Assembly: GCF_002159495.1 (NCBI RefSeq)
Contig: NZ_NFIT01000003.1
Coordinates: forward strand, 62,001-126,000
Reading direction: 5' to 3'
Length of the DNA: 64,000 nucleotides
Source of the DNA: Olsenella sp. An293
Lineage (GTDB): Bacteria > Actinomycetota > Coriobacteriia > Coriobacteriales > Atopobiaceae
Shown one piece after another: positions 26,715-36,714 of this stretch (the first letter of the stretch is position 1; every line of letters starts with the position of its first letter). Both the position numbers and the translations under genes were made by a program. The notes under the pieces were generated by a model. The model saw only the letters and a program-made list of their open reading frames with translations, ran no database searches and was not told the DNA's origin.

Positions 26715-28502
26715 GTGAGAAACGGCAGCAGACATACCCGCCCCGGGCGGAGGAACCATCCAGAGGCCTCGTACGACGAGGCCTCTCGTGCGCGCTACCG
26801 CCTCAGGGCCTCGCGGCCCGGAGGGTCGGGCAGCGGCGGCGCCGACCACGGGCTCTCGATCACGAGGCGCGTCTTTCTCGCCCTCTTTGGCGTCGTCGCG
26901 GCGCGCCTGGGCTTTCTGCAGCTGATCGACGGGGCCAACCTCTCGGCCAAGGCCGAGAGCCAGCGCACCAACCGCATCGTGCTGCATGCCAAGCGCGGCA
27001 CGATCTTCGACCGTAACGGCAACGTCCTCGCCATGAGCGAGGAGTGCGAGACGATCTACGCCAACCCCAAGGAGATCGAGGACCCCTCGGGCGTCGCGTC
27101 GGCGCTGGTCAAGGTGCTTGGCGGCGAGAAGCAGGACTACATGGACCTGATCACGCCCGCCGACACCACCTTCGTCTACATCAAGCGCCAGGTCGACCAG
27201 GAGCTCGCCGACGAGCTCAAGGACCTGCTCGCCGAGCGCGAGCTGAGCGGCATCTACTACCTCGCCGACACCAAGCGCGTCTATCCCTACGGCAGCGTCG
27301 CGGCGCAGGTCCTCGGCATGGTCAACGTCGACGGCCAGGGCACCTCGGGCCTCGAGTACCAGTACAACGACCTGCTCACGGGCACCGACGGCGAGATGCT
27401 CGTCGAGACCGGCCTCACCGGCACGCCCATCGCGGGCGGCGCCTCGCACGTGACCGAGGCGAGAAACGGCACCGACATCGTCATCTCCCTCGACGTGGAC
27501 CTCCAGCAGGCCTGCGAGTCGATCATCAAGGAGGCCGTGGGCACCTACGACGCGGACTCCGGCTCGGTCATGGTGACCGACCCCCACACCGGCGAGATCC
27601 TCGCTGCCTGCTCGACGCCGCTCGCGGACTTCTCGGACCTCTCCGACGAGGCGGCCCTCAACCTCAAGCTCGTCTCGAGCTCCTTCGAGCCGGGCTCGGT
27701 CTTCAAGGTCCTCACGACCTCCATCGGGCTCGACCTCGGGCTCTACACGCCCGAGACGGTCTTCTCGGTCCCCGCCTTCTACAAGGTCGGTGACGACTAC
27801 GTCACCGACGACGACGGACGTGACTACACGGAGGACATGTCCGTGCGCGAGATGATGCGCCGCTCCTCCAACACGGCGATGGCGATGCTCGTCACCGAGG
27901 TCATCGGGGCCGAGGCCTTCGCCGAGGGCGTGGACCGCTACGGCATCGGGCATCTTACCGGCATCGACTTTCCCGGTGAGACCCAGGGCCTCGTGCGCAC
28001 GCCCGCCGAGTACGACGGCTCGACGGCCGGCTCGATGGCCTTTGGCCAGGCGCTCGCCATCCCCATGGTCCAGATCGTGCGCGCCTACGGCGCCGTCGCG
28101 AACGGCGGCACGCTCATGACGCCGCACTTCCTCGTGACGAAGGGCGACGAGGACGTCGAGTGGCCCGCGGGGGACCGCGCGGTCTCCGAGGAGACCTGCG
28201 CCCTGGAGACCGACATCATGCGCACCGTCGTGGCCGAGGGCACGGGCAAAAACGCCCGGATCGAGGGGTACGACATCGCCGGCAAGACCGGCACGGGCGA
28301 GCAGGCCTCGGAGGACGGTGGCTACATGGCCGGGTCGTTTGTCGCCTCGCTGTGCGGCTTCGCCAACGCGGGCGACCCCGAGGTCCTCGTCTACGCGGGC
28401 CTCAACCACATCCCTCACCTTGCGTCCGCGTCCGCGGCAAACGTCTTCCACGACGTGATGTCCCAGGCCGTCAACATCCTGGGCATCTCGCCCTCGTCAT
28501 AG
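26715..28502 (+). CDS. ftsI: Septal peptidoglycan transpeptidase FtsI (PBP2b/3 type)
   Basis: 595 residues from GTG 26715, 10 bases after ftsL; starts at 26643-26655 would overlap ftsL with Arg-rich atypical sequence. Membrane anchor about 58-78 (RRVFLALFGVVAARLGFLQLI), dimerisation domain with RGTIFDRNGNVLA, transpeptidase domain with SVFK (catalytic Ser about 328), SSN in MMRRSSNTAMAM and KTGTGEQAS (about 523). No PASTA repeats. It crosslinks septal wall with FtsW as partner. Confidence 0.93.
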   Translation: MRNGSRHTRPGRRNHPEASYDEASRARYRLRASRPGGSGSGGADHGLSITRRVFLALFGVVAARLGFLQLIDGANLSAKAESQRTNRIVLHAKRGTIFDRNGNVLAMSEECETIYANPKEIEDPSGVASALVKVLGGEKQDYMDLITPADTTFVYIKRQVDQELADELKDLLAERELSGIYYLADTKRVYPYGSVAAQVLGMVNVDGQGTSGLEYQYNDLLTGTDGEMLVETGLTGTPIAGGASHVTEARNGTDIVISLDVDLQQACESIIKEAVGTYDADSGSVMVTDPHTGEILAACSTPLADFSDLSDEAALNLKLVSSSFEPGSVFKVLTTSIGLDLGLYTPETVFSVPAFYKVGDDYVTDDDGRDYTEDMSVREMMRRSSNTAMAMLVTEVIGAEAFAEGVDRYGIGHLTGIDFPGETQGLVRTPAEYDGSTAGSMAFGQALAIPMVQIVRAYGAVANGGTLMTPHFLVTKGDEDVEWPAGDRAVSEETCALETDIMRTVVAEGTGKNARIEGYDIAGKTGTGEQASEDGGYMAGSFVASLCGFANAGDPEVLVYAGLNHIPHLASASAANVFHDVMSQAVNILGISPSS

Positions 28503-28521
28503 CAAGAAGAAAGGATGCACG

Positions 28522-29961
28522 ATGATCAAGATGACCGTAGCGGAGCTTGCCCGCGTCACGGGCGCGGAGGTGCTCCTGGAGGGCGCCTCCGACGTGACGG
28601 GCGAGGTCGTCGTCGACTCGCGCGCGGTGGGCGAGGGAGGGCTGTTCGTCGCCTTCGCCGGCGAGTGCGTCGACGGCAACGCCTACCTCGCCTCCGCGGC
28701 AAAGGCGGGCGCCGCCGCGGTGGTCGCCTCCGCCGACCCCGGCGAGGAGGCGCTCGCCGCCGCCGGCGCGGCGGGCTGCGCGGTGCTGCGCGCCGCCGGC
28801 GACGACAGCGAGGAGTTCCTGCTGCGCCTCGCCCGTGCCTGGCGCGAGCTTCACCCCTCATGGTTTGTCGTGGCGGTCACCGGGTCGGTGGGCAAGACCA
28901 CGACCAAGGAGATGCTCGCCGCGGGCTTTGGCTCCCAGCGCCGCTGCCACGCCACACGGGGCAACCTCAACAGCCTCATCGGCCTTCCGCTCACGGTCTT
29001 CTCCGCCCCCGAGGACTCCGAGGTCCTGGTGTGCGAGCTCGGCATGAACCACCCGGGCGAAATCGGCCGCATGGCCTCGGCCTGCCGTCCCGCGTTCGCC
29101 TGCATCACCAACGTGGGCACGAGCCACATCGGCATCCTCGGCAGCCGCGAGAACATCGCGCGCGCCAAGGCGGAGGTCGTCTCGGGCCTTGCCGCCCACG
29201 ACGGCGCGGGCCCGCTGCTCGCACTCACGAGCTCGGGCGACTTCACGGGCTTCATCGAGCGGGGCTTCTGCGAGCCCGCCGGCGTGGAGACGCTGCGCGT
29301 GGGCTCGGGCGAGAAGGACGCCGTGCGGGCCTCGGGCGTCACCCTCGACGCCGAGGGCCGCGCGCGCTTCACCGTGACGTGCTCGGACGGCTGGGGCCGC
29401 GAGGTCGCGCTGTCGCTTCCCGGGCGCAAGGTCGTGGACGACTTCCTGCTCGCCCTGGCGCTGATCTGGCGCGCCGGGCTCGACCGCGACGTCGCGACGG
29501 ACTCGATCGAGGCCATGCGTCCCACGAGCATGAGGCTCGACGTGCGCGAGGCCGCGTCCGGCGCCCGCGTCATCGACGACTCCTACAACGCCGCCCCGGC
29601 CTCGATGGCCTCGTCGCTCGACGTCCTCGCCTCCATGGAGACCGCGGGACGTCGCATCGCCGTGCTCGGCGAGATGGGCGAGCTCGGTGACGAGGCGGCG
29701 CGCCTCCACGGCTACGTGGGCGCCTATGCCGCCGCAAAGGGCGTCGACCTGCTCGTCCTCATCGGCGACGAGCTCGCCGGCGCCATGGCCGAGGCAGCGC
29801 TCACGATGGGGCTCTCCGAGGACGCCGTGGAGCGCTTCGCCTCCGTGGACGAGGCGGTGCGCGTGATCGGGCCCGTCCTCGCGCCCGGCGACCTCGTGCT
29901 CGTCAAGGCGTCCCGCGCCTCTGGTCTGGACATGTTCGTGAGGGGAGTGCTCGACCGATGA
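28522..29961 (+). CDS. murF: UDP-MurNAc-tripeptide D-Ala-D-Ala ligase
   Basis: 479 residues, ATG 28522 with AAGAAAGGA. Mur ligase: ATP loop VTGSVGKTTTKEML (about 119-130), the MurF signature ELGMNHPGEIGRMA, TNVGTSHIG, and DDSYNAAPASM. It adds D-Ala-D-Ala to the cytoplasmic precursor. murE, which normally precedes it, is absent from the cluster. Overlaps mraY by 4 bases (ATGA). Confidence 0.95.
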   Translation: MIKMTVAELARVTGAEVLLEGASDVTGEVVVDSRAVGEGGLFVAFAGECVDGNAYLASAAKAGAAAVVASADPGEEALAAAGAAGCAVLRAAGDDSEEFLLRLARAWRELHPSWFVVAVTGSVGKTTTKEMLAAGFGSQRRCHATRGNLNSLIGLPLTVFSAPEDSEVLVCELGMNHPGEIGRMASACRPAFACITNVGTSHIGILGSRENIARAKAEVVSGLAAHDGAGPLLALTSSGDFTGFIERGFCEPAGVETLRVGSGEKDAVRASGVTLDAEGRARFTVTCSDGWGREVALSLPGRKVVDDFLLALALIWRAGLDRDVATDSIEAMRPTSMRLDVREAASGARVIDDSYNAAPASMASSLDVLASMETAGRRIAVLGEMGELGDEAARLHGYVGAYAAAKGVDLLVLIGDELAGAMAEAALTMGLSEDAVERFASVDEAVRVIGPVLAPGDLVLVKASRASGLDMFVRGVLDR

Positions 29962-30989
29962 TCGGAAATCCCGCCTATCCCACCTACCAGGTGTTTCTCG
30001 CCGTCGGCCTCGCCGCGCTGGTCACCGGGCTCTTGATGCCGCTGTTCATCCGCCTCATGCGCCACGAGGGCGTGGGGCAGCAGATCCGCGCGGACGGCCC
30101 CCAGCGCCACCTCGTGAAGCAGGGGACGCCCACGATGGGCGGCATCATCATCCTCGTGGGCGTGCTCGTCTCGGTGGGGCTGCTCGCCGAGTGGACCCCC
30201 GCGCTCGTCCTCGCGGTGGCCGCGACGCTCGTGACCGGCTCGCTCGGCCTGCTCGATGACATCGAGTCGGTCGCGCACGGCCGCTCGCTGGGCCTCACCC
30301 CCTCGCAGAAGATGGCGGGCCTCATCTTGATCTCGGTCGTCTTCTGCCTCGTTGCCGTCAACGTCTGCGGGACCCCCGCCGCGGTGAGCTTCCCCGGCGG
30401 CCTCTCCATCGACCTCGGGGTGCTCACGACCACCTTCGAGGTGGGCGGCGCCCGGATCGCCGTCCCCTGGCTCTACCTCGCCTTCGTCTTTCTGCTCATG
30501 GCCGGCCTCTCCAACGCCGTCAACCTCACCGACGGACTCGACGGCCTCGCCGGCGGCTGCTCGATGGTGGTCATGCTCGTGATGGCGATGGTCGCCTTCA
30601 GCTACGGCGAGCTCGACCTCGCGATCTTCGCCGGCGCCGTCGCGGGCGCCTGCGTGGGCTTTCTCTGGCACAACTGCTACCCGGCCTCGATCTTCATGGG
30701 CGACACCGGGTCGCTGGCGCTCGGCGCCGCCCTCGCCGCCCTCGCCGTCCTCACCAAGGCGGAGGTCGTGTCGCTGATCATGGGCGGCGTCTTCGTCTGC
30801 GAGGCCCTCTCGGTCATGATCCAGGTCACGAGCTTCAAGCTCACCGGCAAGCGCGTCTTCCTCATGACCCCGATCCACCACCACTTCGAGCAGATGGGCT
30901 GGGCGGAGAACAAGGTCGTCGTGCGGTTCTGGATCGTCTCCGCCGCCTTCGCGGCCCTCGGTTTCGCGCTCTACTTCCAGCTCGGATAG
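29958..30989 (+). CDS. mraY: Phospho-MurNAc-pentapeptide transferase MraY
   Basis: 343 residues with about ten hydrophobic segments. Hallmarks: KQGTPTMGGIIIL, LLDDIESV with the conserved Asp pair, NAVNLTDGLDGLAGG, FMGDTGSLALGAALAAL and LMTPIHHHFE. It transfers the precursor to undecaprenyl phosphate, giving lipid I at the inner membrane face. Start codon overlaps the murF stop. Confidence 0.97.
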   Translation: MIGNPAYPTYQVFLAVGLAALVTGLLMPLFIRLMRHEGVGQQIRADGPQRHLVKQGTPTMGGIIILVGVLVSVGLLAEWTPALVLAVAATLVTGSLGLLDDIESVAHGRSLGLTPSQKMAGLILISVVFCLVAVNVCGTPAAVSFPGGLSIDLGVLTTTFEVGGARIAVPWLYLAFVFLLMAGLSNAVNLTDGLDGLAGGCSMVVMLVMAMVAFSYGELDLAIFAGAVAGACVGFLWHNCYPASIFMGDTGSLALGAALAALAVLTKAEVVSLIMGGVFVCEALSVMIQVTSFKLTGKRVFLMTPIHHHFEQMGWAENKVVVRFWIVSAAFAALGFALYFQLG

Positions 30990-31000
30990 GGGAGAAAACC

Positions 31001-32416
31001 ATGTCCTCTCAGGCACATCTCGGCGACGTCCTCGTGCTCGGGCTCGGCCGCACCGGCGAGTCCGCTGCCCGCTACCTCGCGGCGCTCGGACCCGGGCGCG
31101 TGAGCTCCGTCACCCTCTACGGCGGCGTCAGCGCGCAGGCGGGGGAGCGCACGGAGGCGCTCGAGGGCGCCGGCGTGCGCGTCGTCTGCGGGACCGAGGA
31201 GGTGTCAGGCTCCTTCGACCTCGCCGTCGCCTCGCCCGGCATCCCCATGGACTCGGCCTTCTTCCGCGCCGCCCGGGACTGCTCGCGCGAGGTCGTGAGC
31301 GAGCCCGAGCTCGCCTGGCGCGAGAGCCCCGAGCGCTGGATCGCCGTCACGGGGACCAACGGCAAGACCACCACCACCTCGCTCGCCACGCACCTGCTGC
31401 GCGAGGGCGGCCTCGCGGCGCGCTCCGTGGGCAACATCGGGACGCCGCCCACCGAGGCCGTCCCGGACCGCACCGAGGGGGACTGGCTGGTTGCGGAGCT
31501 CTCGAGCTTCCAGCTCGCCGAGACGAGCCTCTTTCACCCCCGCGCCGCCGTGCTGCTCAACGTCACGCCCGACCACCTCGAGTGGCACCACACGATGGAG
31601 GCCTACGCCGCCGCCAAGGAGCGCGCCTTCGCCAACCTGGGCGCGGGCGACCTCGCCGTCGTCTCCGTCGACGACGACTGGTGCCGCGCCGTGGCGGGGC
31701 GCTGCGAGGCGCGCGGCGTGCGCACCTGCCGCCTCTCCGTCTGCTCCGAGCCCGACGCGCCCTGCGCGGCCTTCCTGCGCGAGGGGACGCTCGTGGTGCG
31801 CCTCGACGGCGTCGAGCACGAGCTGCTGCCCGCCGACGAGCTCAAGATCTTTGGCCTGCACAACGCCGAGAACGCGCTCGCCGCGGCCGCCGTCGCCCTC
31901 GAGGCGGGCGTGACGCGCGACGACGTCCGCGCGGGCCTCAGGTCCTTCTCGCCCATCGAGCACCGCATCGAGCCCGCCGGCACCGTCGCCGGGGTGCGCT
32001 ACGTCAACGACTCCAAGGCGACCAACACCGACTCCGTCGAGAAGGCGCTCACTGCCTTCGACGCCGGCACGATCGTTGTCATGCTCGGCGGGCACGACAA
32101 GATGACCGACCTCGCCTCCCTCGCGGGCGCCGTCTGCGAGCGCTGCCGCGTCGCCGTGTGCTTCGGCGAGGCGGGGGAGCGCATCGCGGGCGCGCTCGAG
32201 GCCGCCCGCGCCGAGCGCGGCTCCGGGCTCGAGGTCCTGCGCGCCCCGCACCTGCGCGAGGCCTTCTCCGCCGCCCGCGCCGCGGCGCGCCCCGGCGACA
32301 CCGTGCTCCTCTCGCCGGCGTGCTCCTCGTTTGACGAGTTCTCCAACATGGCCGAGCGCGGCCGCCTCTTCAAGCGCCTCGTGTCCGAGCTTGCCGACGA
32401 GGGGGCGCTCTCGTGA
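31001..32416 (+). CDS. murD: UDP-MurNAc-L-alanine:D-glutamate ligase
   Basis: 471 residues, ATG 31001 after GGGGAGAA. N-terminal Rossmann-like VLVLGLGRTGESAARYL, ATP loop VTGTNGKTTTTSLATHLL (about 116-132), ELSSFQL, LLNVTPDHLEWH, and the C-terminal NDSKATNTDSVEKAL. It adds D-Glu. The stop overlaps the ftsW GTG. Confidence 0.96.
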   Translation: MSSQAHLGDVLVLGLGRTGESAARYLAALGPGRVSSVTLYGGVSAQAGERTEALEGAGVRVVCGTEEVSGSFDLAVASPGIPMDSAFFRAARDCSREVVSEPELAWRESPERWIAVTGTNGKTTTTSLATHLLREGGLAARSVGNIGTPPTEAVPDRTEGDWLVAELSSFQLAETSLFHPRAAVLLNVTPDHLEWHHTMEAYAAAKERAFANLGAGDLAVVSVDDDWCRAVAGRCEARGVRTCRLSVCSEPDAPCAAFLREGTLVVRLDGVEHELLPADELKIFGLHNAENALAAAAVALEAGVTRDDVRAGLRSFSPIEHRIEPAGTVAGVRYVNDSKATNTDSVEKALTAFDAGTIVVMLGGHDKMTDLASLAGAVCERCRVAVCFGEAGERIAGALEAARAERGSGLEVLRAPHLREAFSAARAAARPGDTVLLSPACSSFDEFSNMAERGRLFKRLVSELADEGALS

Positions 32417-33972
32417 CGGCGCGCCAGCGCACGGCCGTCGCCCGGCCCCGTGACGGGCGGGCCCCGAGGGGGGAGGGGACGCTGCTCGGCGTACCCGAGC
32501 GCTTCATGCGCCCGCGCCTGGTGCTCATCGCCTGCGTGGGCATCCTGGTGGCCTTTGGCACGCTCATGGTCTACTCCGCCTCCTCGGTGACCGCGCTCGG
32601 CGCGACGGGGGACGCCGCCTACTACCTCAAGCGGCAGCTGATGTTCGCCGCGGTGGGAAGCGTCGTCGCGGTGGGCCTTGCGGTGCTCGACTATCGCGTC
32701 TGGGTGAGGCGCTTCCTGATGCCCATCTGGGTCGTCACGGTGGCGCTGCTCGCGCTGGTCATCGTCGCGGGAACCGACAACGACATGGGCGCCACGCGCT
32801 GGATTAACCTCGGCTTCTTCGACCTGCAGCCCTCGGAGTTCGCAAAGCTCACGATCGTGTTCACGGCGGCCAACGTCGCCGAGCGCTACTTCGAGGAGGG
32901 CTCGCTCGACTGGAGCGGGTTTCTCAGGCTCGTCATCGTGGGCGTGGGCGTGCCGCTCGTGCTCATCGTCGTCCAGCCCGACAAGGGCTCGACGATGGTA
33001 CTGGGCCTCACGATAGTGGTGATGGGGTATCTCGCGGGCGTGCCCAAGAGGATCCTGGTCGGCCTTCTGGTCATGGGCCTCCTCGGGTTTCTCGCCCTCT
33101 CGCTGAAAGACGACTACTCCCGCCAGCGCCTGCTGACCATGCTCGATCCGTGGAGCGACCCCTTCGACACCGGCTACCAGCTCATCCAGGGGTTCTACGC
33201 CTTTGGCTCGGGAGGCCTGCTTGGCGTCGGGATCGGCTTCTCGCGCCAGAAGTACTCCTACCTGCCGATGGCGCACAACGACTTCATCTTCGCCGTCATC
33301 GGCGAGGAGTGCGGCCTTCTGGGCACCCTCGGCGTGCTCGCGGGATTTGCGGTGTTCCTGTGGGCGGGCTTTCAGATCGCGCGCTACGCCCCCGACCTCT
33401 CGGGGCGCCTCGTGGCGGCGGGCTGCACCACGCTCGTGATCGTGCAGCTGCTCCTCAACGTGTGCGGCGTGCTCGGGCTCTTCCCGCTCTCGGGCAAGCC
33501 GATCCCGTTTTTGTCCTACGGAGGCTCTTCGATCCTCGCGAGCCTCATGCTCGTGGGCATGATCGTCTCGGTCTCGGTGCACTCGCGCCTGCCCGAGACG
33601 GCCTACGACGGCGTCCGGCACACCTGGCAGCTCGAGGACGAGGGGCGCGACCCCGCCGGCCTCGAGCTCGTGGGGGAGCCCGCGGCGCGCTCGGGCCGCG
33701 GACGCGCCTCCTCGGGGGGCGCTCAGGCGAGCCCCGGGTTCACCGTCGTCGAGGGCGGCGCCCGCCGGGGCGCCTCGGGCTCAGGGCGCTCGAGCGGCCG
33801 CGCGACGACCGGGCGCGGGGCCGCGGGGCGCGGCGGATCGGGCCGCGGCACGGGCGCGCGCGGGTCGAGCGGGCGCGGGTCGACGGGCGGCGGCCGACGC
33901 GGCAGAATAGACCTCGGCCCCAGCGCGAGCGACCGCCTGCGCGGGCGCGACAAGGGGCCCAGGACACGATAG
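32413..33972 (+). CDS. ftsW: Septal glycosyltransferase FtsW with RG-rich tail
   Basis: 519 residues, GTG overlapping the murD stop. SEDS fold: about ten membrane segments between 38 and 390, with MVYSASSVTALG, WINLGFFDLQPSEFAKL, the extracellular DPWSDPFDTGYQLIQGFYAFGSGG and the signature PLSGKPIPFLSYGGSS. It polymerises lipid II with FtsI. From about residue 405 the protein continues as a long hydrophilic tail with many RG, GRG and GRGS tripeptides, much longer than usual and probably disordered. Confidence 0.95.
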   Translation: MTARQRTAVARPRDGRAPRGEGTLLGVPERFMRPRLVLIACVGILVAFGTLMVYSASSVTALGATGDAAYYLKRQLMFAAVGSVVAVGLAVLDYRVWVRRFLMPIWVVTVALLALVIVAGTDNDMGATRWINLGFFDLQPSEFAKLTIVFTAANVAERYFEEGSLDWSGFLRLVIVGVGVPLVLIVVQPDKGSTMVLGLTIVVMGYLAGVPKRILVGLLVMGLLGFLALSLKDDYSRQRLLTMLDPWSDPFDTGYQLIQGFYAFGSGGLLGVGIGFSRQKYSYLPMAHNDFIFAVIGEECGLLGTLGVLAGFAVFLWAGFQIARYAPDLSGRLVAAGCTTLVIVQLLLNVCGVLGLFPLSGKPIPFLSYGGSSILASLMLVGMIVSVSVHSRLPETAYDGVRHTWQLEDEGRDPAGLELVGEPAARSGRGRASSGGAQASPGFTVVEGGARRGASGSGRSSGRATTGRGAAGRGGSGRGTGARGSSGRGSTGGGRRGRIDLGPSASDRLRGRDKGPRTR

Positions 33973-33985
33973 CAGGGAGAGGCTC

Positions 33986-35116
33986 ATGGACGAGAGACAC
34001 CTCGAGGTCGCGATCGCCGCGGGCGGCACGGCCGGACACATCAACCCCGCGCTCGCGCTCGCCGAGGAGCTGCGCGACCGCGGCCACCACGTGACGTTTT
34101 TTGGCCAGACCTCCAAGCTCGAGGGACGGCTCGTCCCCGAGGCGGGCTTCGAGCTCGTGCCGGTGGTCGTGAGCGGCTTCGACCGCTCCCGCCCCTGGAC
34201 GCTCGCGAGCTCGCTCGCGCGCATGCGGCACGCCCAGTCCCAGATCAAGGGCCGCTTCGCCGAGAAGGGCGCGCCCGACGTCGCCGTGGGCTTTGGCGCC
34301 TACGTCGAGATGCCGCTGCTCAACGCCTGCCATCGCGCCGGCGTGCCCTATCTGCTCCACGAGCAGAACTCGGTCCCGGGCCTGGCCAACAAGGCGCTCG
34401 CCCCGCACGCGGAGGCCGTGTGCATCTCGGTGCCCGCGGCGCGCGAGGTCTTCGAGCGGGCCAAGCGCCCCGCGCGCTCCGTGGTGCTCACGGGAAACCC
34501 GGTCCGCCGCAGCGTGTCGTCCGCGAGCCGCGAGGCGGGACGGGCCGCCTTTGACGTCGAGCCCGACGAGACGCTCCTGCTCGTCTTTGGCGGGTCGCTC
34601 GGGGCGGCCCACATCAACGAGGGCGTCTGCCGCCTCAAGCGGGAGCTGCTCTCCCGCGAGGGGCTCGTCGTGGTCCACTCCACCGGCGCGGACGGCTTCG
34701 ACGAGACCGTCTCGGCCCTCGCGCTCACGCCCGACGAGCAGCTCCGCTGGCGCGTCATGCCCTACATCTCCAACATGGGCGAGGCGCTCGCGGCCGCCGA
34801 CCTCGTGCTCTCCCGGGCCGGGGCGTCCTCGATCGCCGAGATCGCGGCGCTCGCCGTCCCCAGCCTCCTGGTGCCCTATCCCCACGCGACGGCCGACCAC
34901 CAGACCACCAACGCCCGCTTCCTGACGGACGCCGGCGCGGCGGAGCTCGTGCCCGACGACAAGATCGACGAGCCCGTCTTCTCCGAGACGCTGCTCGGCC
35001 TCGTCGACGACGCCGCCCGCCGCGAGCGGATGCGCGCCGCGGCGCGCGGCCTCGCCCAGACGAGCGCGTCGGTGGCCCTCGCGGACCAGGTTGAGGCGGC
35101 CGTCCGGCGCAGCTGA
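33986..35116 (+). CDS. murG: Lipid II synthase MurG
   Basis: 376 residues, ATG 33986 after GGGAGAGG. GT-B glycosyltransferase: AAGGTAGHINPALALAEEL, GFGAYVEMPLLNA, HEQNSVPGLANK, FGGSLGAAHINEG and SRAGASSIAEIAAL. It adds GlcNAc to lipid I on the cytoplasmic membrane face. Confidence 0.96.
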   Translation: MDERHLEVAIAAGGTAGHINPALALAEELRDRGHHVTFFGQTSKLEGRLVPEAGFELVPVVVSGFDRSRPWTLASSLARMRHAQSQIKGRFAEKGAPDVAVGFGAYVEMPLLNACHRAGVPYLLHEQNSVPGLANKALAPHAEAVCISVPAAREVFERAKRPARSVVLTGNPVRRSVSSASREAGRAAFDVEPDETLLLVFGGSLGAAHINEGVCRLKRELLSREGLVVVHSTGADGFDETVSALALTPDEQLRWRVMPYISNMGEALAAADLVLSRAGASSIAEIAALAVPSLLVPYPHATADHQTTNARFLTDAGAAELVPDDKIDEPVFSETLLGLVDDAARRERMRAAARGLAQTSASVALADQVEAAVRRS

Positions 35117-35244
35117 CCCTCCGCTCCCGACCTGCCGCCAAAGGCCCGTCCACCCGCGTTCCCGGCCGGACGAAAGCTCCGGTTGAGACTCCCGCGCGCT
35201 CGCGGGATTTGTGCGGAGGTGCCGCGACGCCGCCCGATTTGAGA

Positions 35245-35250
35245 TACATT
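35245..35250 (+). promoter_or_regulatory. -10 candidate before murC
   Basis: TACATT in an AT-rich patch (GATTTGAGATACATTAGAGG) within the 170-base gap between murG and murC, the only sizeable gap in this part of the cluster. Suggests an internal promoter for murC-murB-ftsQ. No good -35. Confidence 0.35.
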
Positions 35251-35286
35251 AGAGGGCGCACGATAGGCCACGTCGAAAGCGGACCC

Positions 35287-36714
35287 ATGGTCGAGAACAA
35301 CGCTGAGGTCGAAAACGTCACGAGTGCCCACTTCATCGGAATCGGTGGCGCGGGGATGAGCGGCATCGCCCTCGTCCTGCACGAGCGCGGATGTCGCGTG
35401 ACCGGCTCCGACCTCAAGAGCTCCCACTACGTCCGCGAGCTCGAGGCGGCCGGCATCGACGTCCACGTGGGCCACGAGGCCGCCACGATCGACGAGGTCG
35501 CCCCGCAGGTGGTGGTCACCTCGACCGCCATCCCCGAGACCAACCCCGAGGTCGTCCGCGCCCACGAGCTCGGCATCCCCATCTGGCCGCGCGCCAAGAT
35601 GCTCTCGTGGCTCTCGGGCACCCAGCGCACCGTCGCCGTCGCGGGGACGCACGGCAAGACCACCACGTCCTCGATGGTCGCCACGATGCTCGACAAGATG
35701 GGGCTCGACCCCTCCTTCCTGATCGGCGGCGTCGTCGAGGGCTACGGCACCAACGGCCGCAACGGCGCCGGCGAGCACTTCGTCTGCGAGGCGGACGAGT
35801 CCGACGGCTCCTTCCTCTACCTCAACCCCAACGTGGTCGTGGTCACCAACATCGAGGCGGACCACCTCGACCACTACGGCACCCTCGAGAACATCGAGAA
35901 GACCTTCTGCACCTTCATGGGCCTCGTCGGGGACGAGGGCACGGTCGTCGTCAACGGTGACGTCGCCCGCTACGTCGAGCTCGCCCGCTCCACGGGCAGG
36001 CGCGTGGTCACCTACGGCTTCAGTCCCTCCTGCGACTACGTCTGCGTCCCCGAGGACGGCGGGCACACCCTGGCCAGCACCTTCTCCGTGCGGCTGCCGG
36101 GCGGCCGCAGCGACGTCCGCGTGACGATCAGCGCCAACCCCGGGCGTCACAACATGGCCAACGCGACCGCGGCCATCGCCGTGGCCGACGTGCTCGGCCT
36201 CGACCCCGTCGCCGCCGCTGAGGCCCTCAGCCAGTTCAAGGGCGCGCGCCGTCGCTTCACGCACGTGGGCGACGTGGGCGGCGTGACCGTCGTCGACGAC
36301 TACGGGCACCACCCCACCGAGATCTCCGTCACGCTCGGCGCGGCGGCCGACCTCGGCTTCAAGCGCGTCGTGTGCGTCTTCCAGCCGCACCGCTACAGCC
36401 GCACCCAGGCGCTCGCCGACGAGTTCGGGCGCGCCTTCGACCACGCCGACGTCCTGCGCGTCATGGACGTCTTCCCCGCGGGCGAGCTGCCCGTCCCGGG
36501 CGTCTCTGGCAAGACCGTCGTCGAGGCGGTGCGCCACCTGGGCAACGTCCTCGACGTCGCCTACGTCCCCAACCGAAAGAAGCTCATCGAGGACCTCTGC
36601 GACATCGTCCGCCCCGGTGACCTCCTCATCACGCAGGGCGCCGGCGACGTGACCACGATGGGCCCGGCCTTCATCGCCGCCATGCGCGAGCGGGAGGGCG
36701 GTCGCGCCCAGTGA
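35287..36714 (+). CDS. murC: UDP-MurNAc:L-alanine ligase
   Basis: 475 residues from ATG 35287; a longer in-frame start at 35209 has no ribosome site. GIGGAGMSGIALVLHERG, ATP loop AGTHGKTTTSSMVATML, EADESDGSFL, NIEADHLDHYG, and DDYGHHPTEISVTL. It adds the first amino acid to UDP-MurNAc. Overlaps murB by 4 bases. Confidence 0.97.
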   Translation: MVENNAEVENVTSAHFIGIGGAGMSGIALVLHERGCRVTGSDLKSSHYVRELEAAGIDVHVGHEAATIDEVAPQVVVTSTAIPETNPEVVRAHELGIPIWPRAKMLSWLSGTQRTVAVAGTHGKTTTSSMVATMLDKMGLDPSFLIGGVVEGYGTNGRNGAGEHFVCEADESDGSFLYLNPNVVVVTNIEADHLDHYGTLENIEKTFCTFMGLVGDEGTVVVNGDVARYVELARSTGRRVVTYGFSPSCDYVCVPEDGGHTLASTFSVRLPGGRSDVRVTISANPGRHNMANATAAIAVADVLGLDPVAAAEALSQFKGARRRFTHVGDVGGVTVVDDYGHHPTEISVTLGAAADLGFKRVVCVFQPHRYSRTQALADEFGRAFDHADVLRVMDVFPAGELPVPGVSGKTVVEAVRHLGNVLDVAYVPNRKKLIEDLCDIVRPGDLLITQGAGDVTTMGPAFIAAMREREGGRAQ

